In this document: positions 38,186 to 45,091 of the stretch, in pieces
Numbering within the stretch: position 1 is the first letter of the stretch
Layout of the letters: every line of letters begins with the position of its first letter
Source: Salinicola corii
GTDB lineage: Bacteria; Pseudomonadota; Gammaproteobacteria; Pseudomonadales; Halomonadaceae
Length of the DNA: 64,000 nt
Assembly: GCF_008298015.1 (NCBI RefSeq)
Contig: NZ_VTPX01000003.1
Location: 192,290-256,289, forward strand
Direction: 5' to 3'
The notes under the pieces: model-generated
The model's input: the letters and a program-made list of their open reading frames with translations, nothing else
Databases searched by the model: none
What the model was told of the DNA's origin: nothing
Made by a program: the position numbers and the translations under genes

Positions 38186-38791
38186 ATGATTCATCACGTC
38201 TGGGGACTGCTCACGCATCCCAATCGCGAGTGGCAACAGATCCGCGGCGAGAACGAGACCGTGTCGCACTTCTACGGTTCCCACGTGCTGCTGATGGCCG
38301 CCATTCCGGTGGTTTGCGCCTTCATCGGCACGACCGTGGTGGGTTGGCACTTCGGCACGACGGAGACCGGGATGGCGAAGACGGTGAGCGTATCGCCATC
38401 GACGGCCGTGCTGCTGGCCATCATCTTCTATGCGCTGATTTTGGGAGCCGTGTGGCTGATGGGGAACGTCATCCACTGGCTGGCGCGCCGCTACCCCGAG
38501 CGCCCCGACTTGAGCCATTGCGTCGTGTTCGCGGGATACATGGCGACACCCATGTTCTTGAGCGGCGTGGTGGCGCTCTATCCACTGGTATGGCTGTGCC
38601 TGCTGGCCGGCATTGCGGGGCTCTGTTACACGGTGTACCTCGTCTACGCGGGATTGCCGTCGTTCCTGGGCATCGATCAGCACGAGGGGATGCGGGCCTC
38701 GAGCGCCGCGCTCGCCATTGGCGTGCTGGTGCTGGAAGCCTTGCTGGCCATTACCGTGCTGCTCTGGGGTTACGGCGCGTCGCTGGTCTGA
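38186..38791 (+). CDS. Yip1-family integral membrane protein
   Basis: The 201-residue product has five predicted membrane helices (about 33-55, 75-95, 112-130, 135-158, 170-195). The N-terminal HHVWGLLTHPNREWQQI is typical of bacterial Yip1-domain proteins. The perfect AAGGAGGTG (38173-38181) fixes ATG 38186. Function is unknown; the family is often found as stand-alone inner-membrane proteins. A hairpin terminator follows. Confidence 0.85.
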   Translation: MIHHVWGLLTHPNREWQQIRGENETVSHFYGSHVLLMAAIPVVCAFIGTTVVGWHFGTTETGMAKTVSVSPSTAVLLAIIFYALILGAVWLMGNVIHWLARRYPERPDLSHCVVFAGYMATPMFLSGVVALYPLVWLCLLAGIAGLCYTVYLVYAGLPSFLGIDQHEGMRASSAALAIGVLVLEALLAITVLLWGYGASLV

Positions 38792-38813
38792 TCCGGTAGT
38801 CCAGCGCTTGTCA

Positions 38814-38844
38814 GGCGCCCGACCGGAGCTCGGGCGCCACTTTT
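38814..38844 (+). terminator. Terminator after the Yip1 gene
   Basis: A 9-bp perfect stem (38814-38822 with 38830-38838), a 7-nt loop, then ACTTTT, 22 nt after the stop codon. Confidence 0.75.
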
Positions 38845-38933
38845 GAAGGCGCTCGGCCAGGCTTGGTGCCTGGACGGACGGTGGGTGATGGATTAGGTTA
38901 CCTTGCGTCACCAACTGTCACTGGAACTCTTCA

Positions 38934-39353
38934 ATGCCTTCTCTGTTGCGACGTCTCGTAGTGGGCGCGGTCGTGTCCGGGCTTGTCCTCTCGCTTGCCG
39001 GTTGCGGCACGCTTTTCTATCCCGAGCGCAAGGGGCAGCTCCAGGGTCGCATCGATCCTGGTGTGGCGATTGCCGATGGGTTGGGACTGCTGCTGTTCAT
39101 CATCCCCGGCGTGATCGCCTATGCGGTGGACTTTTCCAACAACACTATCTATCTGCCGGGTTCCGCCGACGCCTCGGTCGATTCCGTCCACTACGACGGC
39201 CAACTGGACAGCGCATCGCTCGCTGCCTTGATCGAGACGCGTACCGGGAAAGATATCGAGGCCGGGGAGCCCGCAGTGGTGGAGCGCGTGGAAAGCCTGG
39301 ATCAGGCCATCTCCAGAATCGAATCCGATCGTCGCAACGCGATGGACTCGTGA
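38934..39353 (+). CDS. Small lipoprotein (YceK/YidQ-like)
   Basis: 139 residues with a lipoprotein signal (about 1-23) and lipobox LAGC. The pattern GTLFYPERKG... IDPGVAIADGLGLLLFIIPGVIAYAVDFSNNTIYLP is that of a common gammaproteobacterial lipoprotein group. It has one hydrophobic segment after the lipidation site (about 48-65). The C-terminal 60 residues are charged. Function is unknown. Confidence 0.75.
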   Translation: MPSLLRRLVVGAVVSGLVLSLAGCGTLFYPERKGQLQGRIDPGVAIADGLGLLLFIIPGVIAYAVDFSNNTIYLPGSADASVDSVHYDGQLDSASLAALIETRTGKDIEAGEPAVVERVESLDQAISRIESDRRNAMDS

Positions 39354-39440
39354 GTCCGCCGCATTTTGCTAATCTGCTCGTCTGGCGTCTGGAATCATTC
39401 CAGCGTCGGCCTCGCTGCGCCATCGATAAGGAGATTGGTC

Positions 39441-39503
39441 ATGCGTACGTTCGAATGCCATCACTGTAATCCACCGAGTCGGCTCTTCTTCGATAACATC
39501 TAG
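39441..39503 (+). pseudogene. 20-codon open frame, possible truncated zinc-ribbon gene start
   Basis: A well-placed AAGGAG (39428-39433) precedes an ATG opening a 20-codon frame that reads MRTFECHHC... LFFDN before TAG. The Cys-x-x-Cys pattern resembles the N-terminal zinc ribbon of a putative zinc-binding peptidase family (DUF2248), suggesting a remnant of a longer gene. It overlaps the start of the next remnant. Low certainty; it could also be a chance short frame. Confidence 0.3.
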
Positions 39504-39828
39504 TGCATCGCGCCAGCCGCACGCCGGCGCCGTGCCGGTTTCAACCGGATTCCCCCTTTCATACGTTCGATCCGCTCCTGGGGTTCGAGATGTTCGCGAT
39601 CGAGCTGCCGCAGGGCTGCCTGAGCGAGTCGTCGCCGCATGCCCCGGGGGTGATCGAGCATGTGGTCGTGCTGGAAGGTAAGATAGAGCTCTTCGTCGAA
39701 GGGGGTGGCAAACGCTGGTGGCAGGGGAAGTGCTGCGCTTCGCGGCGGACCAGCCGCATGGGTATCGCAACCGGGGGCCGGCGACAGCGAAGATTCACGA
39801 TCTGATTCACTATCCTTTCAGCGCATGA
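39503..39828 (+). pseudogene. Frameshifted cupin-domain regulator remnant
   Basis: The frame from 39503 reads FHTFDPLLGFEMFAIELP... VIEHVVVLEGKIELFVEGG, a cupin half-barrel as found C-terminal to XRE-type helix-turn-helix regulators. At a run of five G (39701-39705) the match jumps to the +2 frame, which continues WQTLVAGEVLRFAADQPHGYRNRG... IHDLIHYPFSA and stops at 39826-39828. One missing G explains it. The N-terminal HTH is also absent upstream. So this is a decayed gene, unless the G-run is a sequencing error. It overlaps the convergent amidase gene end. Confidence 0.75.
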
Positions 39829-40777
39829 GTCGTTGTGCCCGGGGGCTGTCGACCGCCTCCTGCTCCGGCGTGACGCAGCCCGATGGCGCCGCCAGATCGG
39901 ACGCCATCAGTTCCTGTGGTCGATAGCGGGCCAGCAGCGCCCAGAGGATGGCGGCGGTCTCGGCATCCGGCTGGCCGGCGTAGTTGGCGGGACGGAAATG
40001 CATCTGGAACGCTCTGGTGACGTCGCGGGTTTTCTTGTCGAGGACGCCCGTCGTCGCAAGCCGATAACCGTAGGCGCTCAACGCGCGTTGGTATTGCGCC
40101 ATCGTTGGCGAGCAGTGCTCGAAACGACGACGGTAGGTCATGATGTCTTCATCGTCGGGCCAAGCGCCAACGCCTGCGTCGTGAAGCCTTTTCCAGGGAA
40201 AGCGCGGACCGGGGTCGATCTTGCGCGATGGGGCGATGTCCGAATGCCCCAGGATCGAGGTCGGTGGAAGGTCGTAGCGACGAATGATGTCTTTCGCCAA
40301 CGCGACGACCGCTTCGATCTGCTGGTCCGGATAGGTCTGCCACTGTCTCCCCGACGCCGTTTCGCGGGGTCCCTGATTGACGATCTCCACGCCGATGGAG
40401 GTGTCGTTGAGCTGCGTGCGGTCCTCCCAGGCGCTGATACCGGCGTGCCAGGCACGGTCGCTTTCGTCGACCAGTTGCCACACGCGTGGCATGGCACTTT
40501 CGGCCCGCGGGTGCCGAGCCACCAGATAGTGCGAACTGACGTTGGGCCCAAGCAGTGTGCGAAGCGCTCGAGGCGCTTCGGAGTCGGTGTAGTGCAGAAC
40601 CAGATAGCGGACGCGGTGATTGTAGGCCTGCGACTGATGGGTGTGAACGGCCACGTAGCCTTGTCGGGGTTCCAGGCCCGGCGAACTTGCACAGCCGGCC
40701 AGCACCGTCATCGATAAGGCGCCGATGAACAGCAGGGTCGCAATGCCACGCCACGATGCAACGTGATGAGGCGTCAT
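39818..40777 (-). CDS. amiD: N-acetylmuramoyl-L-alanine amidase, AmiD-like lipoprotein
   Basis: Zinc amidase that cuts the MurNAc-L-Ala bond in murein or anhydro-muropeptides, likely anchored in the outer membrane. With ATG 40777 the product is 319 residues. It has a lipoprotein signal with lipobox LAGC (about residue 28) and an Amidase_2 domain with zinc ligands in YLVLHYT (His about 62) and ILGHSDIAPSRKIDPG (His and Asp near 177-187). A peptidoglycan-binding-type C-terminal domain follows (TTGVLDKKTRDVTRAFQMHFRP). The start overlaps the DUF3307 stop (ATGA), making it the last gene of a coupled three-gene unit. Confidence 0.88.
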   Translation of the reverse strand: MTPHHVASWRGIATLLFIGALSMTVLAGCASSPGLEPRQGYVAVHTHQSQAYNHRVRYLVLHYTDSEAPRALRTLLGPNVSSHYLVARHPRAESAMPRVWQLVDESDRAWHAGISAWEDRTQLNDTSIGVEIVNQGPRETASGRQWQTYPDQQIEAVVALAKDIIRRYDLPPTSILGHSDIAPSRKIDPGPRFPWKRLHDAGVGAWPDDEDIMTYRRRFEHCSPTMAQYQRALSAYGYRLATTGVLDKKTRDVTRAFQMHFRPANYAGQPDAETAAILWALLARYRPQELMASDLAAPSGCVTPEQEAVDSPRAQRLMR

Positions 40778-41520
40778 AACACATTCAGCAGATAGCGGGT
40801 CAGCAGACCCAGAGCGAGGGTGATCGAGAAGCTCAACATCGTACCCAGGAGCACGTACTCGGTGAGCTTTCGGTCGCGATCTTCGTAGAGGTCGCCGAAA
40901 CGTAGCACCGACTTGGCGGTCAGTAGAAAACCGATCGCGGCCATCTGGTGGCTCAGCACGAAAGTCAGAATGAGAAAACGTTCCAGCATGCCGATTCTGG
41001 CGCCTGCGTCGGCTAGAGTGCCGCGGGTATCGACCCCTTCGCTCCAGCGGCGCATGATCAGCGCGATCATGACCGAGGCGGGGCGCATGACCAGTAGATA
41101 TGCCAGGGCGACCAGCAGGGTTCGGGGTTGCCACATCAGGCTGATATCGATGGTGACAGGCAGGGCGCTGCCATCGATGACCCACCACCAGACGGTGACC
41201 AGGACCAGTAGATGCAAAAGCTGGTCGAGAATGAAGAAGCTGACGCGACGAGCCGGCGTATAGCTTTTGAGCGTGTCGATCATCCAATGTGTCAATCCCA
41301 CGATCCCCGTACCGATCAAGGCGTCGCGAAAGGGCACGCCAAAAGCGACCAGGATAACCAGGCACAACAGCATATGAATGCCGACATGCCAGTAAAGCGA
41401 GCGAGCGCGAAAATGGTGTTGCTGTTTCTGGAGTGCCCAGGTGTCACTCTGCAAGATGAAATCGGCGATGGTGTGCGATAGCAGCAGCGCCAGTAGCAGC
41501 GACAAGCTGATTTCGCTCAT
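40774..41520 (-). CDS. DUF3307 integral membrane protein
   Basis: 248 residues with about six predicted membrane helices. It has the family start LLSHTIADFILQSDTWALQK. Within or next to helices are four pairs of His/Asp spaced i,i+4: His16/Asp20, His45/His49, His78/Asp82, Asp99/His103. This resembles metal-ligand patterns in membrane metalloenzymes, but no activity is known. It overlaps satD upstream and amiD downstream by ATGA, so all three should be translated together. A long soluble-looking loop is near 165-180. Confidence 0.85.
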   Translation of the reverse strand: MSEISLSLLLALLLSHTIADFILQSDTWALQKQQHHFRARSLYWHVGIHMLLCLVILVAFGVPFRDALIGTGIVGLTHWMIDTLKSYTPARRVSFFILDQLLHLLVLVTVWWWVIDGSALPVTIDISLMWQPRTLLVALAYLLVMRPASVMIALIMRRWSEGVDTRGTLADAGARIGMLERFLILTFVLSHQMAAIGFLLTAKSVLRFGDLYEDRDRKLTEYVLLGTMLSFSITLALGLLTRYLLNVL

Positions 41521-42149
41521 GTCATGGCCTCCAGGCGTTGCCGGGTAAACTCGAGGAATTCTCGAATCAGCGACCAGCGTGCTGCGCTCAGGCGGCGATT
41601 GATGGTCGGCTGCGAGCGACCCAGGCGTTTGGCCAGTTCACTTTGGGAATGATCAGCGAGAAGACTGAGGCGAACCACTTCCGCTGCGTTGTGACTCCAG
41701 TGGCTGATGATATCGTCGGCAAACTGGATCAGCAGGTTGAGGTCGGGCTGGGAAACGGCGAGAAACAGTCCCAGGCGCTGATGGCTCTGGCTCAACGCGT
41801 CCAGACCCTGACCGGAGCGCACGAAAGCCTCCCCGTCGGCATTGATGAAATCGTCCGGCGCAGGAACCTTACCCTCGCCGATCCCGATGGCGATGCGTGC
41901 GTCCCAGGTCTGTTGTCGTGAAGGGGAATGCTCGATCAGGCTGGCACGCATGATAACGGCCGCGACGATGGTGTCTTCGATCCTGGGAACCGCCAACTGG
42001 AAGGCATCGCCACGGAATCGGGTGCCCACTGCGCCCAAGGTCTGGCCGAGACGTTCGATTCCCGTATCGATCGCGCCGCGTAACTTGCGCTTATCGGCAA
42101 TATCGCGAGAGGCAACGATGTCGCCACTGAGCACACCGATCGATGACAT
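41517..42149 (-). CDS. satD: SatD-family protein (cyclase-like domain plus HTH)
   Basis: 210 residues; the family is named after a gene of the Streptococcus mutans secretion and acid-tolerance (sat) operon. The C-terminal 50 residues contain a helix-turn-helix (SQSELAKRLGRSQPTINRRLSAAR, about 168-191). The N-terminal 110 residues resemble a class III nucleotide-cyclase palm: SGDIVAS with Asp10, FRGDAFQLAVP with Asp48, and ARIAIGIGEG near 84-93, then a GEAFVRSGQGLDAL helix. TAAGGAG precedes the ATG. It is usually paired with DUF3307, as here. Probably an autoregulator; whether it binds or makes a nucleotide is unknown. Confidence 0.82.
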   Translation of the reverse strand: MSSIGVLSGDIVASRDIADKRKLRGAIDTGIERLGQTLGAVGTRFRGDAFQLAVPRIEDTIVAAVIMRASLIEHSPSRQQTWDARIAIGIGEGKVPAPDDFINADGEAFVRSGQGLDALSQSHQRLGLFLAVSQPDLNLLIQFADDIISHWSHNAAEVVRLSLLADHSQSELAKRLGRSQPTINRRLSAARWSLIREFLEFTRQRLEAMT

Positions 42150-42187
42150 GAGACTCCTTATCGATATCCATACAAGGTAGATGGATT

Positions 42188-42233
42188 ATAGCCTAAAAAA
42201 GCTATTTTTGTATTTATGCATAAAAAAAGCTAT
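42188..42233. promoter_or_regulatory. AT-rich repeats upstream of satD (candidate operator)
   Basis: ATAGC (42188-42192) and GCTAT (42201-42205) form an inverted repeat. TAAAAAAGCTAT (42194-42205) recurs as TAAAAAAAGCTAT (42221-42233). TTTATGCATAAA (42213-42224) is a perfect palindrome between them. The cluster lies 39-84 nt before the satD start, where an autoregulator would bind. No binding evidence is available. Confidence 0.45.
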
Positions 42234-42315
42234 CAAGGCAGAGGTGCTGAAGGTATCGATAAGCTGAAGGTAAATGATGGCTGTATATATATCCAGCTCC
42301 TGGTTGTAAGTTTTG

Positions 42316-43266
42316 TTATCCTGACGATGTCTGGGCTGTAGGCTCGGCAGCAGCGATGGGCTCCGCCGATGTTTCGTCGGCACCGATCAGCCTGGCTGCC
42401 ACCCGATTTCGACCATGCGCCTTGCAGTCGTAGAGCGCCTGATCCGCGTAGGTAATCATCTCGTCGATATCGATCAACAAGCCGTTGGGACTTGTGACCA
42501 CGCCGACACTGACGGTGACGACGGGGGCAACGGGGGAATATTCGTGGGGCAATCCCAGCGCCTGAATCATGCCTCGCATCGCATCTGCCAGTGCCCAGGC
42601 TTCCTCCTTGCCGGTATTGATAAGCAATACCAGAAATTCTTCACCGCCTAGGCGCACCACGACGTCGGTATCCCGACGAAAAGTGTCCCTCAGCACCCCG
42701 GCGATATCCACGAGACAGCTGTCGCCTGCCAAATGACCATAGTTATCGTTGAAGGGCTTGAAATGATCCACGTCGATCATCATCGCCGATACCGTGCAGC
42801 TCAACCGGCGACTGAGCGGGACGAGAATATCCAGGCGCTTTTCCAGCATTCGCCGGTTGCCGAGTCCTGTCAGAGGATCGTTGAGCGTCTGTTCCAGCAG
42901 TGCAGCGTTGTGGTTTCTCGACGCCTCTATCAGCTTCTGCAGTTGTCGAGCCAGAAGACCCTCGGCATCGGTACGGCTGGAGAGATCGAAGGGTATCTCG
43001 CGCGGCGTACCGCCGAAATCATGCTCGAAGCGAACATGGTCGGCCAAGCGTCTGAGCGGCACCAGCAGCCGTCGATCGATCAGCCATAGCGTGGCAGCCA
43101 GTCCACATAGGCCAAATAGACAGGCTATCAACATGGCAAGCCCGAATGTACCTCTGGCGGTGGCCACGAGCCAGGCCACTGTTGTGATTGCCAGCGAACT
43201 GCATAGCCAGACCCCAGCCAGAACACCCAGCGTCCGGGTCAACAAGTGATTTTTTATTTTCGACAT
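42316..43266 (-). CDS. Diguanylate cyclase (GGDEF domain)
   Basis: Membrane enzyme that makes cyclic di-GMP. From the ATG at 43266 it has 316 residues: two membrane helices (about 12-35 and 40-63), a short HAMP-like linker, and a GGDEF domain (about 130-295). The domain has DPLTGLGNRR, the active site GGEEF (207-211) and the inhibitory I-site RDTD (198-201). The frame is open further upstream (to 43404), but that part is AT-rich with no good start. Lying next to mvaT and the flagellar cluster suggests a role in the motile/sessile switch (inference). Confidence 0.87.
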   Translation of the reverse strand: MSKIKNHLLTRTLGVLAGVWLCSSLAITTVAWLVATARGTFGLAMLIACLFGLCGLAATLWLIDRRLLVPLRRLADHVRFEHDFGGTPREIPFDLSSRTDAEGLLARQLQKLIEASRNHNAALLEQTLNDPLTGLGNRRMLEKRLDILVPLSRRLSCTVSAMMIDVDHFKPFNDNYGHLAGDSCLVDIAGVLRDTFRRDTDVVVRLGGEEFLVLLINTGKEEAWALADAMRGMIQALGLPHEYSPVAPVVTVSVGVVTSPNGLLIDIDEMITYADQALYDCKAHGRNRVAARLIGADETSAEPIAAAEPTAQTSSG

Positions 43267-43751
43267 GTCTAGAACCGATGTCCTGGTACCGCAGTACGTC
43301 GTCGGATGAGCGGAAAGCGAGTCCATCCGGATTGCGCATGGCCTCATGTTCCATATCGACGGTCCGAAGGGAAACTGTAGTGTTGCCATCAGAGGCATAA
43401 GCAATTAGATGTCATTGATTTAGCTCGAACTTATTCAGGTTTTTTGCAGGCTGTCAGTCTTGGAGACGAAATGCACCGGATAATCCCTTCCGTTGCCAAA
43501 GCATCCCATTCGATGTTTTTTGCTGGAATAACATCGGCTTTACATCGACAGCGACTGTTTGAGCCACGACCTATAAAACGTTGCTCTGGCCTTTTCCAAA
43601 GCCGGTCGAGAGAATAAAGGAAAAATGAACCATGAGTTAAATAAATATCGGTAATTGATACCCGTTAAAAAAATCATCTCGACAAGCCTTGCAAGTTTTT
43701 AGATATCGGCAATAATGTCCTCGCTTAAACCAATCCGCAACGGAACAACGA
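43267..43751. other. AT-rich intergenic region between the GGDEF gene and mvaT
   Basis: 485 nt, clearly more AT-rich than the flanks, between divergent genes. It contains a promoter candidate for mvaT (separate entry). Its A/T runs are the kind of DNA that MvaT/H-NS proteins bind. No gene was seen. Confidence 0.6.
43689..43718 (+). promoter_or_regulatory. Candidate sigma-70 promoter of mvaT
   Basis: TTGCAA (43689-43694), an 18-nt spacer, then TAATGT (43713-43718), 33 nt before the mvaT ATG. Four of six bases match the consensus at each box. Confidence 0.4.
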
Positions 43752-44129
43752 ATGTCTCTACTCAGCGATTACGTCAAGAAAGAACAGCTCCTGAAGCAGC
43801 TTGAAGAAGAGCTGAAGCGAATGGAGGGTGATCAGCGCCTGAAGTCCGAACTCGAGTTCAAGGAGAAGCTCGAAGCCCTGATGGCGGAATACGGCAAGAC
43901 GACGCGTGACGTCATCGAACTGTTGAGCCCGGCCGAAGGTCCCCAGGCCTCGAACACGCAGGCGGGCTCGATCGGTGGGCGCCGCAAGCGCAAGCTGAAA
44001 ATCTACAAGAACCCCAAGACAGGCGAAGTCGTCGAGACACGTGGCGGCAATCACAAGACGTTGAAAGCCTGGAAAGACGAGCACGGTGGCGATACCGTCG
44101 AATCTTGGGTCGTCAGAACGGAAGATTGA
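43752..44129 (+). CDS. mvaT: H-NS-type xenogeneic silencer MvaT
   Basis: Nucleoid-associated protein that silences AT-rich genes. The 125-residue product has an N-terminal coiled coil (LLSDYVKKEQLLKQLEEELKRM, about 3-60) for oligomerisation and a C-terminal DNA-binding domain with the MvaT signature KIYKNPKTGEVVETRGGNHKTLKAWK (about 84-109). A strong terminator follows. Likely to affect the neighbouring flagellar and GGDEF genes, as MvaT does in Pseudomonas, but that is inference. Confidence 0.93.
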   Translation: MSLLSDYVKKEQLLKQLEEELKRMEGDQRLKSELEFKEKLEALMAEYGKTTRDVIELLSPAEGPQASNTQAGSIGGRRKRKLKIYKNPKTGEVVETRGGNHKTLKAWKDEHGGDTVESWVVRTED

Positions 44130-44161
44130 GCGGTTTTTATTCTTCACCCCGCTTAGCCGAA

Positions 44162-44202
44162 AGAACCCTCCGCCATAGGTCTTGGCGGAGGGTTCTGTTT
44201 TT
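44162..44202 (+). terminator. Rho-independent terminator of mvaT
   Basis: A 13-bp perfect stem (44162-44174 with 44184-44196), a 9-nt loop, and GTTTTT after it, 32 nt past the stop codon. Confidence 0.93.
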
Positions 44203-44210
44203 GGGCGCCG

Positions 44211-44663
44211 TCAGGCCTTGGAACTGATGCCGCCGAAGCCGCCGTGCCGAGATTCGCCGCTCGGCCCGTAAACGCTGCCGCCAATGGCGCGGTTCAGAAA
44301 ATCGATCGCCCGCTGGTTATGCTCTAGCCGTGAGGAGATGATGTGGCCGTTGAGGCGGTTGGTTCGGCGAACCTGTTCTGCCAATTGACGAATCCGTTGC
44401 CAGGTTTCATTCATGCCGATGGCGTTAGCGAATCGATCCGCGCCTTGGCTTCCGACACCAAACCCCTGCGACCGTTGGTGTTCTCTGCGTAGACTCTCGA
44501 GCCGATCAAGCTCGCTCAACTGCTGCTGCTTCGACGCCGCCAGCTCGCCGAGGCGTTCGCCATCGGCGTTACCCGAGCCGAGACAGATGGCCTCGGCATC
44601 CAGTGTTTCGGCGAAAGCTTGCAATAGGGATTGTTGCTCGCGGAGCAGTTCGGCTGGTGTCAT
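44211..44663 (-). CDS. flgN: Flagellar export chaperone FlgN
   Basis: Cytosolic chaperone for the hook-filament junction proteins FlgK and FlgL. The 150-residue mainly helical product begins MTPAELLREQQSLLQAFAETLDAE. A central NETWQRIRQLAEQVRRTNRLNGHII segment is typical of FlgN, followed by a glycine-rich end. ATG 44663 is chosen over an upstream in-frame start (44729) that would overlap flgM. It lies 37 nt after flgM, and the flgM-flgN pairing is conserved. Confidence 0.9.
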   Translation of the reverse strand: MTPAELLREQQSLLQAFAETLDAEAICLGSGNADGERLGELAASKQQQLSELDRLESLRREHQRSQGFGVGSQGADRFANAIGMNETWQRIRQLAEQVRRTNRLNGHIISSRLEHNQRAIDFLNRAIGGSVYGPSGESRHGGFGGISSKA

Positions 44664-44700
44664 GTAAGATTCCTGGATCCGGACCTGGGAAGTCGGATGA

Positions 44701-44976
44701 TCAACGTTCGTCCAGCATATCGCGGACACTCTGGATCAGGCCGTCGGCGATCTTGCCGGTGTCGAGTTCGAGCCGGCCCTCGGAGATGGCCTGGCGAATG
44801 TCGTTGACCCGGGCAGTATCGATGTCACCACTATCGTCAGTGGTCGGAATCTGGCTCAATGTCGTCGTCGAGCCGGCCGTCGTCTTGGTGCTCTCCAACG
44901 ATTCAACACTCTTGCGCTGCTCGGTGGCTTCATTCTGAGTGGGACGAGTCAGCGGTTGTGTCTGGTCGATTTTCAA
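44701..44976 (-). CDS. flgM: Anti-sigma-28 factor FlgM
   Basis: Binds FliA (sigma-28) until the hook is finished, when FlgM is exported and late genes turn on. The 91-residue product has the MKID-x-TQPL start and a C-terminal FliA-binding part (IDTARVNDIRQAISEGRLELDTGKIADGLI, about 52-81). The start codon is TTG at 44976, supported by GAGGT 8 nt upstream. A sigma-28 promoter match lies 46 nt upstream, which would close a feedback loop. Confidence 0.92.
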   Translation of the reverse strand: MKIDQTQPLTRPTQNEATEQRKSVESLESTKTTAGSTTTLSQIPTTDDSGDIDTARVNDIRQAISEGRLELDTGKIADGLIQSVRDMLDER

Positions 44977-45021
44977 GGTCGTTACCTCATGGCTGGATGC
45001 ACGATGACGTGGTTTCCTACG

Positions 45022-45048
45022 TTATCGGCCAAACCGACGGAAGCTGAA
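45022..45048 (-). promoter_or_regulatory. Sigma-28 promoter of flgMN
   Basis: On the minus strand, TTCAG, 14 nt, then a perfect GCCGATAA (-10 at 45029-45022). Spacing matches the FliA consensus; the -35 is partial. It lies 46 nt before flgM, as expected for a class III flgMN promoter. Confidence 0.7.
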
Positions 45049-45091
45049 AGAGATCGAAGAAGAGTTTTGTTAAGAAATTTATCCGGCCGGG

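Noticed and set aside
43267-43404. Upstream extension of the GGDEF gene
   Set aside because: Open frame continues, but composition is AT-rich promoter-like, and the first membrane helix fits the start at 43266.
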